From the NCBI GenBank assembly GCA_024640665.1, contig JAHEEO010000018.1, positions 1 to 22,386 on the forward strand: a stretch of 22,386 bases of DNA, given 5' to 3'. Below are positions 1-7,507 of this stretch, piece after piece. A program made the translations under genes and the position numbers. Every line of letters starts with the position of its first letter. The first letter of the stretch is position 1. The notes beneath the pieces are model-generated. The model searched no databases. It had not been told where the DNA came from and saw nothing but the letters and a program-made list of their open reading frames with translations. This DNA is from Rhodospirillales bacterium (GTDB lineage Bacteria; Pseudomonadota; Gammaproteobacteria; Steroidobacterales; Rariloculaceae).

Positions 1-1
1 G

Positions 2-829
2 GTCGATCTGCAAGTGGAAGGTGACGGTGTAGCAATCTTGGCGCCGCTGGGATGGTCTCGTGACTCTTTTGCTGTCGGCGACACCGTTCTGGTCGAAGCG
101 AACCCCGCTAGAAATCCAGCGCGCCGGGCCGTCTTAGGTCGTAGTCTGACCAAGCGAGACGGCAGCGTATTTTTCCCAAACCCGGAATTCATCAGCACGG
201 CAACGCCGGACAGTAATTATGTTGCGAGCAGCATGACCGGGAGTTGGCTGCCAAGACGCGAAGACTTCTATACCTATTTGCGCAGCGTCGGTTCGTGGTC
301 TTTAACGGAGAAGGGCAGGAGCTATCTGAGCCAATATGACGGGACGCAGAACCCGCAGGCCAACTGTATCTCCGTGAGCAGTCCAGTAATCATGGTTTAC
401 ATGGTTTATACGGAACTGGAGGTTCTTGCGGATCGCGTTGTTATGCGCAGCGATTGGATGAACGTTGAGCGTGTTATCTATACAGACGGGCGTGGCCATC
501 CATCGAATGGTGAACGCACACCACAGGGCCATACAATAGGCCGTTGGGAAGACGATGTGCTGGTCATGGATACTGCGCTGTTTAGCGAGCATTCTGGCGG
601 GTTGGTGGTGGGCGTGCCGTCAGGCGAGCAAAAACACATTGAAGAGCGTTTGAGCCTCAGTGCCGATGGTACGGCGTTGAATTACGAGTTTCTGCTTGAA
701 GATCCGGAGTATCTAATTGAACCTGTAAAGGGCGCTGCACGCTGGGACTACCGCCCGGACCTGTCGAAAGCGGCCGGTGACTGCGACATTGAAGCTGCCC
801 AGCGATTTCTAAGTGTGCCACTAAATTGA
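2..829 (+). CDS. DUF6152-like secreted protein, 5'-truncated by window edge
   Basis: The reading frame is open from the first bases of the window, so the true start lies upstream. A GTG at position 14 is only an internal candidate. The visible part gives about 275 residues with no membrane segment. It is a clear paralogue of the next gene: both share a segment ending in a GW-x-RDS motif, a VGD-x-V-V/L-V-x-A-x-P turn, an I-Y-x-D-G motif, a G-x-x-x-GR-x-x-D/E-D block and a C-terminal 'DP-x-YL-x-EPV' segment. This matches what I remember of DUF6152 proteins, whose N-terminal AHHS region would lie outside the window. Function is unknown. Its TGA overlaps the TTG start of the next gene (TTGA), which suggests translational coupling. 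Family call is moderately sure. Confidence 0.75.
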   Translation, partial: VDLQVEGDGVAILAPLGWSRDSFAVGDTVLVEANPARNPARRAVLGRSLTKRDGSVFFPNPEFISTATPDSNYVASSMTGSWLPRREDFYTYLRSVGSWSLTEKGRSYLSQYDGTQNPQANCISVSSPVIMVYMVYTELEVLADRVVMRSDWMNVERVIYTDGRGHPSNGERTPQGHTIGRWEDDVLVMDTALFSEHSGGLVVGVPSGEQKHIEERLSLSADGTALNYEFLLEDPEYLIEPVKGAARWDYRPDLSKAAGDCDIEAAQRFLSVPLN

Positions 830-1875
830 CTTCGAGAAACTTGGCAATGCGTGTGTTTTTATGCGCAAGTCTCGTAGCTGTGCCGTGTCTAAATCTGATG
901 GCGCACCATTCGCGGTCACATTTTGATTTGGACGCAACAATCGAAATCGAAGGAACCGTCAGCGAAGTTAGTTGGCAAAGCCCGCATATTTATGTCGAGG
1001 TCGAAACGTCAGTTTCCGAAGGTGTCAGTGAGACATGGACCTTGGAAGGGCATTCTATACCCGGTTCTCTGCGTGTAGGCTGGCAGCGGGATTCTGTGAA
1101 TGTGGGCGATCGCGTCGTTGTCGTTGCGCATCCCAATCGCGAGCCGAGCAAGAAGTTCGCAATGCTGTATAGCGCGACGCTGCTCGATGGCAAAACGTTC
1201 TATGCCTATGCCATACCCGAAGGCGCAAATGTGGCGAATGTCGACAGCCGCAGGCCAACAGCGCCTTCGACTGATTTTTCCGGCACGTGGCGCCATATGG
1301 TGCCGGTCAGAGTTGCAACAATTGAATCGTTTCGAGCGCCGGTCGAATGGCCGCTTACCGACTTAGGCCTCACCCAGGCAGCGCGATTTGATATTAATGA
1401 CGACCCTGTGCTCGACTGCATTGCGATGGGCGTCCCGCGTCTCATACTGGCAACATATAGTCATCGGTGGCATGCATTTGAAGACCGAATTGTCATCGAA
1501 AAAGAGCGAACTCCGCAGATCAGGACCATTTATCTTGACGGCACGAAGAAGCCGGATGCCTTTGTGCCTAATGAACTTGGATTCTCGGTTGGTCGGATCG
1601 AGTCTGACGGCACGCTGGTTGTACACACCGATGGGTTTTCCGCAACTCCGTGGGGTAACTCACGTGGCCTGGATTCCAGCGATAGGAAAACGGTCGAAGA
1701 GCGATATCGTCTTATTAATGGCGGCTATTCGATGAGTGTCTCATATACGATAAGCGATCCGGTCTATTTGGCTGAGCCGGTCACCGTAACCGGCGAATAT
1801 CAGAAGAGCAGCGACTTTGAATTTGTGGCCGAAGTGTGCAATCCAGAAACTGCAAGAAGACATTTGCAGTACTGA
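826..1875 (+). CDS. DUF6152-family exported protein of unknown function
   Basis: A 349-residue protein. The start is TTG at 826, overlapping the upstream stop by 4 nt; an ATG at 847 (residue 8) is an equally credible start and leaves a tidy signal peptide (MRVFLCASLVAVPCLNLMA) followed directly by AHHS. The segment after cleavage (AHHSRSHFDLDATIEIEGTV, then W-x-x-PH-x-Y-x-E) is the hallmark I associate with DUF6152, a beta-rich family of unknown role that is often duplicated in gammaproteobacteria. It lies tail to tail with the helicase gene (33 bp between stops). Predicted location is periplasm or outer surface. Substrate and partners are not deducible. It shares several motifs in the same order with the truncated gene upstream, so the two arose by tandem duplication. 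Confidence 0.8.
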   Translation: MTSRNLAMRVFLCASLVAVPCLNLMAHHSRSHFDLDATIEIEGTVSEVSWQSPHIYVEVETSVSEGVSETWTLEGHSIPGSLRVGWQRDSVNVGDRVVVVAHPNREPSKKFAMLYSATLLDGKTFYAYAIPEGANVANVDSRRPTAPSTDFSGTWRHMVPVRVATIESFRAPVEWPLTDLGLTQAARFDINDDPVLDCIAMGVPRLILATYSHRWHAFEDRIVIEKERTPQIRTIYLDGTKKPDAFVPNELGFSVGRIESDGTLVVHTDGFSATPWGNSRGLDSSDRKTVEERYRLINGGYSMSVSYTISDPVYLAEPVTVTGEYQKSSDFEFVAEVCNPETARRHLQY

Positions 1876-1908
1876 ACGCTTTTGGGTTTTTCGCAAGCCT
1901 TTTTTTCG

Positions 1909-3693
1909 CTAAGACTTCTTTTTGGCCGGCTTCTTTTTCGCACCCTTATGCTTGGGCCGCGCTTTCGTTTTAGTTTTGCTCGTTTTTTTGGAGTCTGGCG
2001 CTGCGCTGTCGCTGCGCTGCGCCGCTTTGCGTTGTCCTGGACGAGAAATTCGCAGTTGCTGGCCGCATACCCAAACCTTCTTCAGATCTTTGAAGATTTC
2101 GCGAGGCATGCCAACGGGCAGGTCGATGAGGCTGTAGTTTTCAAAAATTTCGATTTGCCCAATGTGCTGGCCGTCCAAGCCTGCTTCGTTGGCTATGGCG
2201 CCGACAATATTGCCCGGTTCGACGCCATGGTCGCTGCCAACCTCGATGCGGAATCGTTCCTGGTCTTCCTTAGGCAGCGAATGGCGCCGTTCCGATCGCG
2301 GCTCACGCCGACCCCGGCTTGGCCTGTCGCCCGCATCTGACTCGAAGCGGCTGGGCTTTGTCTTATCCGGTTGCATTAAAAGCGGCTGATCGCCGATTGC
2401 CATGTTCGCCAATGCGGCAGCAATTTCGACGGCTGGTGTGTCATGATCTTGCTGATATTGCTCGATCAAGCTCTGCATAAAGGCCAGTTCACCGGCGGCC
2501 AGCGTGTCGCTGATCTTTTGCTTGAAGGCTGCAATCCGTTTGTTGTTTACAGTTTCTGTTGATGGCAATTCCAGTTGTTCGATCTTTTGTCGGGTTGCCT
2601 TTTCTATTGCATTGAGCAACCTGCGTTCACGTGGCGCCACGAACAAAATGGCGTCACCCAACCGACCCGCTCGGCCTGTTCGTCCGATGCGATGGATGTA
2701 GGCTTCGGTGTCGTATGGAATGTCGTAGTTGACGACGTGGCTGATGCGATCGACATCGAGTCCACGCGCAGCAACATCTGTCGCGACTAGAATGTCGAGC
2801 GACCCTTTCTTCAGGCGCTCAACCATCTGTTCGCGATGTTTTTGTGCCATGTCACCATTCATGGCGGCAGCGGAGTAGCCCCTTGCTTCGAGTTTCTCGG
2901 CAAGTTCCGTGGTTGCGGTTTTGGTGCGGACAAATATCAGTACGCCGTCAAAGGTCTCTACTTCGAGAATTCTGGTGAGGGCATCCAGTTTGTGCAGGCC
3001 GCTAACCAACCAATAACGTTGCCGCACTGTTTCGGCGGTTGCTGTGCGCGCATGAATAGAAATCTTTTGAGGGTCCCGTAAATGCCGCCGCGCTATGCGT
3101 TCGATTTCTTTCGGTATTGTTGCCGAAAACAAGGCCATCTGGCGGTGTTTGGGCGTCTGCTCGAGAATCCATTCGACTTCGTCGATAAAGCCCATCCGCA
3201 ACATCTCATCGGCTTCGTCCAGAACCAGGGCCTGCAGTCCGTCCAGTTTCAAAGTGCCGCGACGCATGTGATCCATGACCCGGCCCGGGGTGCCGACGAC
3301 AACGTGAACGCCGCGCTTTAGCTGGCGAAGCTGTCCTGTGTAGTCTTGTCCGCCATAAATGGGCAGCACATGAAAGCCTTTGATGCGCGCTGCATAGCGT
3401 TTGAAGGCTTCTGCGACCTGTATGGCGAGTTCCCGCGTGGGGGTCAACGTCATGACCTGCACCTGCTTATTTTCGATTACGAGGCGCGCAATTAGCGGCA
3501 AGGCAAACGCGGCCGTTTTGCCGGTGCCAGTCGGTGCGTGACCCAACAGGTCGAGCCCCTTGAGCAAATGCGGGATAGCCTGTGCCTGAATCGGCGAAGG
3601 CGTTTCATAGCCTACCTCGTCGAGCATGGCCAATAGCGGCTCAGGAAGGCCCATATCGCGAAAAGTGGATACGGGAGGCTTAGCGTCGGACAT
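1909..3693 (-). CDS. deaD: DEAD-box ATP-dependent RNA helicase, DeaD/CsdA type
   Basis: A 594-residue cytoplasmic RNA helicase. Visible motifs: Q motif (GYETPSPIQ, about 28-36), Walker A APTGTGKT (53-60), PTREL (85-89), DEAD (159-162), SAT (190-192), ATDVAARGLD (304-313) and HRIGRTGRAG (334-343). After the two RecA domains comes a linker and a DbpA-like RNA-binding fold at about 475-550 (RIEVGSDHGVEPGNIVGAI), as in DeaD and DbpA. The last ~35 residues are a lysine-rich tail likely to bind RNA. Expected role: unwinding rRNA and mRNA duplexes in ribosome assembly and cold adaptation. Start ATG at 3693 gives an MSDAKPPVSTF opening just before the Q motif. Transcribed in the same direction as the amber-disrupted gene and slyX upstream. 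Confidence 0.93.
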   Translation of the reverse strand: MSDAKPPVSTFRDMGLPEPLLAMLDEVGYETPSPIQAQAIPHLLKGLDLLGHAPTGTGKTAAFALPLIARLVIENKQVQVMTLTPTRELAIQVAEAFKRYAARIKGFHVLPIYGGQDYTGQLRQLKRGVHVVVGTPGRVMDHMRRGTLKLDGLQALVLDEADEMLRMGFIDEVEWILEQTPKHRQMALFSATIPKEIERIARRHLRDPQKISIHARTATAETVRQRYWLVSGLHKLDALTRILEVETFDGVLIFVRTKTATTELAEKLEARGYSAAAMNGDMAQKHREQMVERLKKGSLDILVATDVAARGLDVDRISHVVNYDIPYDTEAYIHRIGRTGRAGRLGDAILFVAPRERRLLNAIEKATRQKIEQLELPSTETVNNKRIAAFKQKISDTLAAGELAFMQSLIEQYQQDHDTPAVEIAAALANMAIGDQPLLMQPDKTKPSRFESDAGDRPSRGRREPRSERRHSLPKEDQERFRIEVGSDHGVEPGNIVGAIANEAGLDGQHIGQIEIFENYSLIDLPVGMPREIFKDLKKVWVCGQQLRISRPGQRKAAQRSDSAAPDSKKTSKTKTKARPKHKGAKKKPAKKKS

Positions 3694-3799
3694 CAGATGA
3701 TCCTGGATACTGGTACAAGGGGCGGGCGCGGCCCGTTGGCGATGGCATCACCGATTGGCCGCATATCATACAGTGCTTTTGATGCCTTGCACTCAACCA

Positions 3800-4126
3800 C
3801 TAAGAAGTTCTGATTCGCACTACATTCATTACTTCTACGTTGATGCCGGCAATTGTTTCCGTATTGGGGTAATAGGTTAGGTTGACGTACATCCCTTTAA
3901 GGTTCTTATATGGTTGCTTGCGTTTAAACCGAAACGGCACGTTATAGCCTTCCAACATCACCGTATTGATGATCCAGTTGCCGGAATCTCTCTGAGCGTG
4001 CGAAACGACCCGTTTGCGCTCGGAATGAACGAGCGCTTGGTGCCGCTCCAGCAGCTTGTCGACTTCAGTTTTAATGGCCTAGCGGTCGATGGGGTGAGCA
4101 GATATCGAATGAGCCATATGATTCAT
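3800..4126 (-). pseudogene. Small conserved-looking gene interrupted by one in-frame amber codon
   Basis: Reading from ATG at 4126 gives MNHMAHSISAHPIDR, then TAG (4081-4079), then 92 more codons in the same frame to a TAG at 3802-3800. The part after the first stop looks like real protein: AIKTEVDKLLERHQALVHSE, then a basic helix, GNWIINTVMLEGYNVPFRF, a KRK-x-x-Y-K-x-LKG turn and NLTYYPNTETIAG. It has no frameshift. The ATG has a good ribosome site (GAGGA, 8-nt spacer) and a perfect TATAAT box upstream, so the gene is set up for expression. Without the amber codon the product would be 108 residues. I do not recognise the family. Options: recent nonsense mutation, sequencing error, suppression, or a rare start after the stop (an ATT at 4075, no clear ribosome site). 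Confidence 0.6.
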
Positions 4127-4155
4127 GATTCATTTCCTCTTGCGAATTGACATCG

Positions 4156-4161
4156 ATTATA
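4156..4161 (-). promoter_or_regulatory. -10 box (TATAAT) for the amber-disrupted gene
   Basis: A perfect TATAAT on the minus strand, 30 nt before the ATG at 4126. No good -35 is present; the best fit at an 18-nt spacing is TGAAAT, a weak match. If used, transcription would start near 4149 and leave a leader of about 22 nt containing GAGGA (4139-4135). Confidence 0.4.
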
Positions 4162-4182
4162 GCTGGTGCTGGGGACGAGATT

Positions 4183-4404
4183 TCAGTAATGCGGTGGAAC
4201 TTCATCTTTGGTTTCGATTCCGGAATCAGGCGCCATCGACTGAAGTCGGTCTGCCAAGTGGCGCAGTTGCGTTTCCAGCTTGGAAATTTGTAACTGCTGT
4301 TGATAGACCTCATTGCTCAGTTCGGTGATTGCGTGATCTTGCTCGGCCAGGCGCGACTGCAGTTCCGTCATCCGAGCTTCGTAATTCATTGGCATTTTTT
4401 CCAT
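4183..4404 (-). CDS. slyX: SlyX-like coiled-coil protein
   Basis: A 73-residue protein matching SlyX in length and pattern: an N-terminal heptad coiled coil rich in L, Q and E (ELQSRLAEQDHAITELSNEV, then a Q-rich stretch and LETQLRHLADRLQ) followed by a short charged tail ending in PPHY, the characteristic SlyX C-terminus. SlyX is a small cytoplasmic protein of unknown function, named for its position near slyD in E. coli. Start is uncertain: ATG at 4404 has no ribosome site, while ATGs at 4395 and 4386 follow a GGA-rich stretch and may be the real start. Stop is TGA at 4183-4185, 56 bp before the amber-disrupted gene, so the two could be co-transcribed. Confidence 0.82.
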   Translation of the reverse strand: MEKMPMNYEARMTELQSRLAEQDHAITELSNEVYQQQLQISKLETQLRHLADRLQSMAPDSGIETKDEVPPHY

Positions 4405-4650
4405 GGCTAATCGTTAGAACGTGTGCGCGTAGATTAGTAACTGGTGCTTGGCGCATACAGCTGCTGGTTCAAAGCTACTATGCCACTAACCGGCACTGGT
4501 TGGGATCCGGTAGTGGTCTTGTTGGCGCATTTTCGCTATCTTTGGCCGCCCGCGGGTTACCACAAACCGCGAAGACAGCACGGACTGCCGATTCGGCTAT
4601 ACGAATTACGCAGTGCAAGATCAGTTTTGAGCGCCGCCAGGAGACAATAA
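4405..4650. other. Intergenic region between divergent slyX and peptidyl-prolyl isomerase genes
   Basis: About 246 bp between divergently transcribed genes, presumably holding both promoters. The clearest structure is an inverted repeat: CCACTAACCGG (4483-4493) against CCGGTAGTGG (4507-4516), pairing with one bulged A around a 13-nt loop. It is followed by TCTTGTT, a poor U-tract, so it may be an attenuator or regulatory hairpin rather than a terminator. The ribosome site of the downstream gene is CAGGAG, ending 8 nt before its ATG. No tRNA or protein-coding signal was found. Confidence 0.45.
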
Positions 4651-5133
4651 ATGGCTGAACAGCAATGGGACGCACCCCCAGAAATGCAGATTGACGCATC
4701 TAAGACATACAACGTATCAATTGCGACAAACCGCGGTACGATCGAGCTTGAGTTGTATCCAGAGCATGCGCCTCAGACCGTCAATAACTTTGTCTTCCTC
4801 GCAAAACAGGGCTTTTACGACGGCGTCAGCTTTCACCGAGTGATTCCTGATTTCATGATTCAAGGCGGCGATCCGACGGGTTCTGGCAGGGGTGGTCCGG
4901 GTTATCGCTTTGGCGATGAATTCGATGGCAATCCGCTGAAGCACGAGCGTTGCGTCATCTCTATGGCCAATGCGGGGCCCAATACCAACGGAAGTCAGTT
5001 CTTCATTACGCATGTTGCGACGCCGCACCTGGACGGGCGCCACACCGTGTTCGGCAAAGTTGTCAGCGGTGACGACATCATTGACGCCGTTCAGCAGGGC
5101 GACACGATGCTCAGCGTTGCGGTAGCTGAATGA
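4651..5133 (+). CDS. ppiB: Cyclophilin-type peptidyl-prolyl cis-trans isomerase
   Basis: A 160-residue single-domain cyclophilin that catalyses cis-trans isomerisation of proline peptide bonds. Core motifs are intact: FHRVIPDFMIQGGDPTGSGR (about 57-76) with the catalytic arginine, GPNTNGSQFFI (about 108-118) and the LDGRHTVFGKVVSG turn near 127-140. There is a short N-terminal extension (MAEQQWDAPPEMQIDASKTY) without hydrophobic core, so it is cytoplasmic and closer to PpiB than to periplasmic PpiA. Start ATG at 4651 follows a strong CAGGAG ribosome site. It stands alone, convergent with the MarR gene downstream (49 bp between stops). Confidence 0.93.
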   Translation: MAEQQWDAPPEMQIDASKTYNVSIATNRGTIELELYPEHAPQTVNNFVFLAKQGFYDGVSFHRVIPDFMIQGGDPTGSGRGGPGYRFGDEFDGNPLKHERCVISMANAGPNTNGSQFFITHVATPHLDGRHTVFGKVVSGDDIIDAVQQGDTMLSVAVAE

Positions 5134-5182
5134 GCGCTGCCGAATAATCGAAGCCGCTACAGCGTTTCCGCAGCGAGCCGCC

Positions 5183-5683
5183 CTAGGCCCCCTGCTGATC
5201 CAGGGAGATCATTAGCTTTCTCAGGCCGCTTTCGACGGCTTGACGTTCCTGCTTATTCAACGGGGCGGCGCTGGATTGGGCGGCTGAAAGCCGCATTTGA
5301 ATCGCTTTATCGATGAGCGCTATCCCTTTGGCCGTAAGGCCGACTCGCACGCCACGCCGATCTTGCGGGTCCGCTTTGCGCCGCACCAGGCCGCGCGACT
5401 CCATATGATCAATCCGAGTGGTCATTGCGCCGGACGAGAGTAATGATGCTCTGGCCAGTGCAGTCGCCGGCAGCTCATACGGGGGGCCTTGGCGCCTGAG
5501 CCCGGCCAGCACGTCGTACTCCCATGTCTTGAGCTGTGCACCGGCAAGGCTGCGCGCGGTTGAGCGCATCAGAAGTTTTGCCAGCATTTCGATCCGGACC
5601 GCGATTCCCAGCGCCGAGGTATCTAGCTCGGGTCTTTCATGGCGCCACTGTTCAAGGAGGCTGTCGACGGTATCTGTTTCCAT
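5183..5683 (-). CDS. MarR-family transcriptional regulator
   Basis: The chosen ATG at 5683 gives 166 residues; the frame stays open to 5791, but those upstream codons would cover the operator palindrome and have no family resemblance. A helical dimerisation segment (LGIAVRIEMLAKLLMRSTAR) is followed by a winged helix-turn-helix: recognition region LPATALARASLLSSGAMTTR, then the family's D-x-R signature in the wing, ADPQDRRGVRVGLTAKG (about 116-132), and a C-terminal dimerisation helix. MarR proteins usually repress their own and a divergent gene until a small phenolic or oxidant ligand binds. The neighbouring divergent unit encodes a 92-aa protein and citrate synthase, so these are its likely targets besides itself. 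The ligand cannot be read from sequence. Confidence 0.9.
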   Translation of the reverse strand: METDTVDSLLEQWRHERPELDTSALGIAVRIEMLAKLLMRSTARSLAGAQLKTWEYDVLAGLRRQGPPYELPATALARASLLSSGAMTTRIDHMESRGLVRRKADPQDRRGVRVGLTAKGIALIDKAIQMRLSAAQSSAAPLNKQERQAVESGLRKLMISLDQQGA

Positions 5684-5707
5684 GGCTGCGACACTAACAG
5701 GCAAATA

Positions 5708-5721
5708 ATTTGATATCAAAT
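5708..5721. promoter_or_regulatory. Perfect 14-bp palindrome, probable MarR operator
   Basis: ATTTGATATCAAAT is a perfect palindrome, 25 bp before the MarR start codon and just upstream of a TTGACA box serving the divergent gene. AT-rich palindromes of this size and place are typical of autoregulating MarR-type repressors. A looser repeat, CTTGACATTAAG, follows at 5724-5735. Confidence 0.6.
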
Positions 5722-5724
5722 ATC

Positions 5725-5752
5725 TTGACATTAAGCTAGTTTTATAGATAGT
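5725..5752 (+). promoter_or_regulatory. Candidate sigma-70 promoter for the small protein-citrate synthase unit
   Basis: TTGACA (5725-5730, consensus -35) and GATAGT (5747-5752, 4 of 6 matches to the -10) are 16 nt apart. Transcription would start near 5759, leaving a leader of about 20 nt that includes the GGAGG ribosome site. The -35 abuts the palindrome, so a repressor bound there could block the polymerase. Confidence 0.4.
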
Positions 5753-5779
5753 TCGATTCCGAAGTACTTGGAGGGTGCT

Positions 5780-6058
5780 ATGAACAGGCATGTAGTACGA
5801 AAATCCGATCGTGAACTAGATGATTTGATTCGAAATTCCGATAGTGATTTTGAATATGACGATGACGCGGCGTTCGGATACTTGCTCGATAAATACGAGG
5901 AGCAGAGACCGTTGAAGAAGTTTGGGAACAAAGCACGCAGGCGCGCTGGTTCTCAGGATTCGCCGCAGATGGAGATCAAGAAGCTGCGAACTAGACGCAA
6001 GCAAAAGGGCGGGAATACAGATCCGTTTAGCGATTATTCGGATGCGGAGAAGCACTGA
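5780..6058 (+). CDS. Small charged hypothetical protein coupled to citrate synthase
   Basis: 92 residues from ATG at 5780, preceded by GGAGGGT at a good distance; an in-frame GTG/ATG at 5768 would overlap that ribosome site and is less likely. The N-terminal half is acidic (SDREL then DLIRNSDSDFEYDDDAAFGY), the C-terminal half strongly basic (KKFGNKARRRAGSQ, KKLRTRRKQKGG), and the tail acidic again. No signal peptide or membrane segment. This charge pattern suggests a nucleic-acid- or protein-binding adaptor, but I do not recognise a family. Its TGA shares one base with the ATG of the citrate synthase gene (TGATG), indicating translational coupling, and it is divergent from the MarR gene. Confidence 0.72.
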   Translation: MNRHVVRKSDRELDDLIRNSDSDFEYDDDAAFGYLLDKYEEQRPLKKFGNKARRRAGSQDSPQMEIKKLRTRRKQKGGNTDPFSDYSDAEKH

Positions 6059-7347
6059 TGACGGGTCCCGCCATACTGACTTACAACGGGCAGACTTACG
6101 AATTGCCGGTTGTGGTTGGCAGTCACCGCGAAGCTGCGATAGACATCAGCCGGCTACGAGAGACCGCTGGAATTATTACTCTGGATAGCGGGTTTGCCAA
6201 TACCGGATCCTGTATCAGCAACATCACATATATCGATGGTGAACGAGGCATTCTCAGATACCGGGGCTATTTGGTGGAAGTGCTGGCAGCGCAATCCAGT
6301 TTCATAGAAACGGCGTATCTGCTGATTTTTGGTGAGCTCCCTACGGCGGACCAGCTGAAGGATTTTCGTTCGGCCCTGACTCGGAATCAGTCAATTCACG
6401 AAGACATGCACCATCACTTCGATGGATTTCCGCCAAACGCTCCGCCTATGGCGATTTTATCGGCGATGATAAATGCGCTGGGCTGTTTTGAACCTGTTTT
6501 CATGGGTGAGGAATCTGACGATCAGTTCGTTTTGGCGGCAGCCCGCTTGATGAGCAAGATTCGAACGATTGCAGCGGCGAGCTATCGAAAGTCCGTCGGT
6601 AAACCGATGATTTATCCGCGTTCGCAGCTGCGCTACACAGCCAATTTTCTGCACATGATGTTTTCGGACCCTTACGAGCTCTATGAAGCTGACCAGACAT
6701 TCGTCGACGCACTCGATCTGCTGCTCATGTTGCATGCAGACCACGAGCAGAACTGTTCCACCTCGACGGTGAGAATGGTCGCGTCATCGCATGCTAATCT
6801 GCACACCTCAGTGGCTGCTGGCGTTTCTGCACTGTGGGGGCCGCTGCACGGTGGCGCCAATGCGGCCGTTATTGCCATGTTGACGGAGCTCGTCGAGACG
6901 GGTGAACCGCTCGAGCATTTCATTGCGCGGGTGAAGGACAAAGATGGTAAGGCGCGGCTGATGGGTTTTGGTCACCGCGTCTATAAGCACTTCGATCCGC
7001 GGGCCAAGCTTATAAAGGCCGCGTGCGATCGATTACTCAATAAACTCGGAAGAAGTGACCCGCTGCTCGACATGGCAAAACGTCTTGAAGAAGTCGCTCT
7101 ACGGGACGAATATTTCATAGAGCGGAAGCTCTATCCCAACGTGGATTACTACAGCGGCATCATTATGCGAGCGATGGGCATACCAACAGACATGTTTACA
7201 GTTATGTTTGCAATTGGCCGTCTGCCAGGTTGGATTGCTCACTGGCGAGAGGTACGCAAAGACCCAAATTCCAGAATCGATCGGCCAAGGCAAGTCTATT
7301 CGGGACCGGTGGTGCGAGAATATGTGCCCATCGAAGAGCGAAACTAG
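6058..7347 (+). CDS. gltA: Citrate synthase, type II
   Basis: A 429-residue enzyme condensing acetyl-CoA and oxaloacetate to citrate, the entry step of the TCA cycle. Length and pattern fit the hexameric, NADH-sensitive gram-negative type. Catalytic residues are in place: His264 (GPLHGGANAA), His306 (GFGHRVYKHFDPRA) and Asp363 (YPNVDYYSGI), with substrate-binding histidines at 226 and 229 (MLHADHEQNCSTS). The N-terminal beta domain (about 1-45) precedes the typical DSGFANTGSCISNITYIDG block. Start ATG at 6058 overlaps the upstream stop. The following 191 bp separate it from the GNAT/nitrilase gene. Unusual context: placed behind a MarR-controlled small gene rather than beside sdh genes. Confidence 0.96.
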   Translation: MTGPAILTYNGQTYELPVVVGSHREAAIDISRLRETAGIITLDSGFANTGSCISNITYIDGERGILRYRGYLVEVLAAQSSFIETAYLLIFGELPTADQLKDFRSALTRNQSIHEDMHHHFDGFPPNAPPMAILSAMINALGCFEPVFMGEESDDQFVLAAARLMSKIRTIAAASYRKSVGKPMIYPRSQLRYTANFLHMMFSDPYELYEADQTFVDALDLLLMLHADHEQNCSTSTVRMVASSHANLHTSVAAGVSALWGPLHGGANAAVIAMLTELVETGEPLEHFIARVKDKDGKARLMGFGHRVYKHFDPRAKLIKAACDRLLNKLGRSDPLLDMAKRLEEVALRDEYFIERKLYPNVDYYSGIIMRAMGIPTDMFTVMFAIGRLPGWIAHWREVRKDPNSRIDRPRQVYSGPVVREYVPIEERN

Positions 7348-7443
7348 CGCGTGCTCGGCGCTATCAAGCGACGCTGACGCGTACCCGGAATATGTGAAGC
7401 CTGTCATGTAATATGACCGCATCGCGGCGGCGCGATTAACTGG

Positions 7444-7468
7444 TCTGGCGAGAAAATCCATCGCCAGA
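7444..7468. repeat. 7-bp-arm inverted repeat after citrate synthase
   Basis: TCTGGCG (7444-7450) pairs perfectly with CGCCAGA (7462-7468) around 11 nt. It is followed by AAAAATT on the plus strand, so it is not a standard plus-strand terminator. It lies 97 nt after the citrate synthase stop and may be an mRNA-end hairpin or a regulator site. Confidence 0.35.
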
Positions 7469-7507
7469 AAAATTCCATTGACGAACGATTTTTGCTTCGA
7501 AAGTCTA

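Noticed and set aside
1876..1908. T-rich stretch between the DUF6152 and helicase stops as a rho-independent terminator
   Set aside because: The only stem before the T7 run is GCTT/AAGC with a 13-nt loop, too weak to support the call.
3891..3900. A frameshift in the amber-disrupted gene near the LKG turn
   Set aside because: Careful reading of the minus strand (CTTAAAGGGATG) shows the frame is continuous; only the TAG at codon 16 breaks it.
4071..4313. 80-codon open frame on the minus strand spanning slyX and the gene behind it
   Set aside because: It is a shifted reading of slyX and of the amber-disrupted gene with no protein-like features.
4405..4650. tRNA or other structured RNA gene
   Set aside because: The hairpin at 4483-4516 has no cloverleaf partners, T-loop or CCA-like end.
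5134..5182. Hairpin CGCT-AC-AGCG followed by TTT as a terminator after the isomerase gene
   Set aside because: A 4-bp stem with a 2-nt loop and a short T run is not convincing.
5684..5791. N-terminal extension of the MarR protein back to 5791
   Set aside because: It would run through the operator palindrome and promoter and has no family similarity; the ATG at 5683 gives the usual length.
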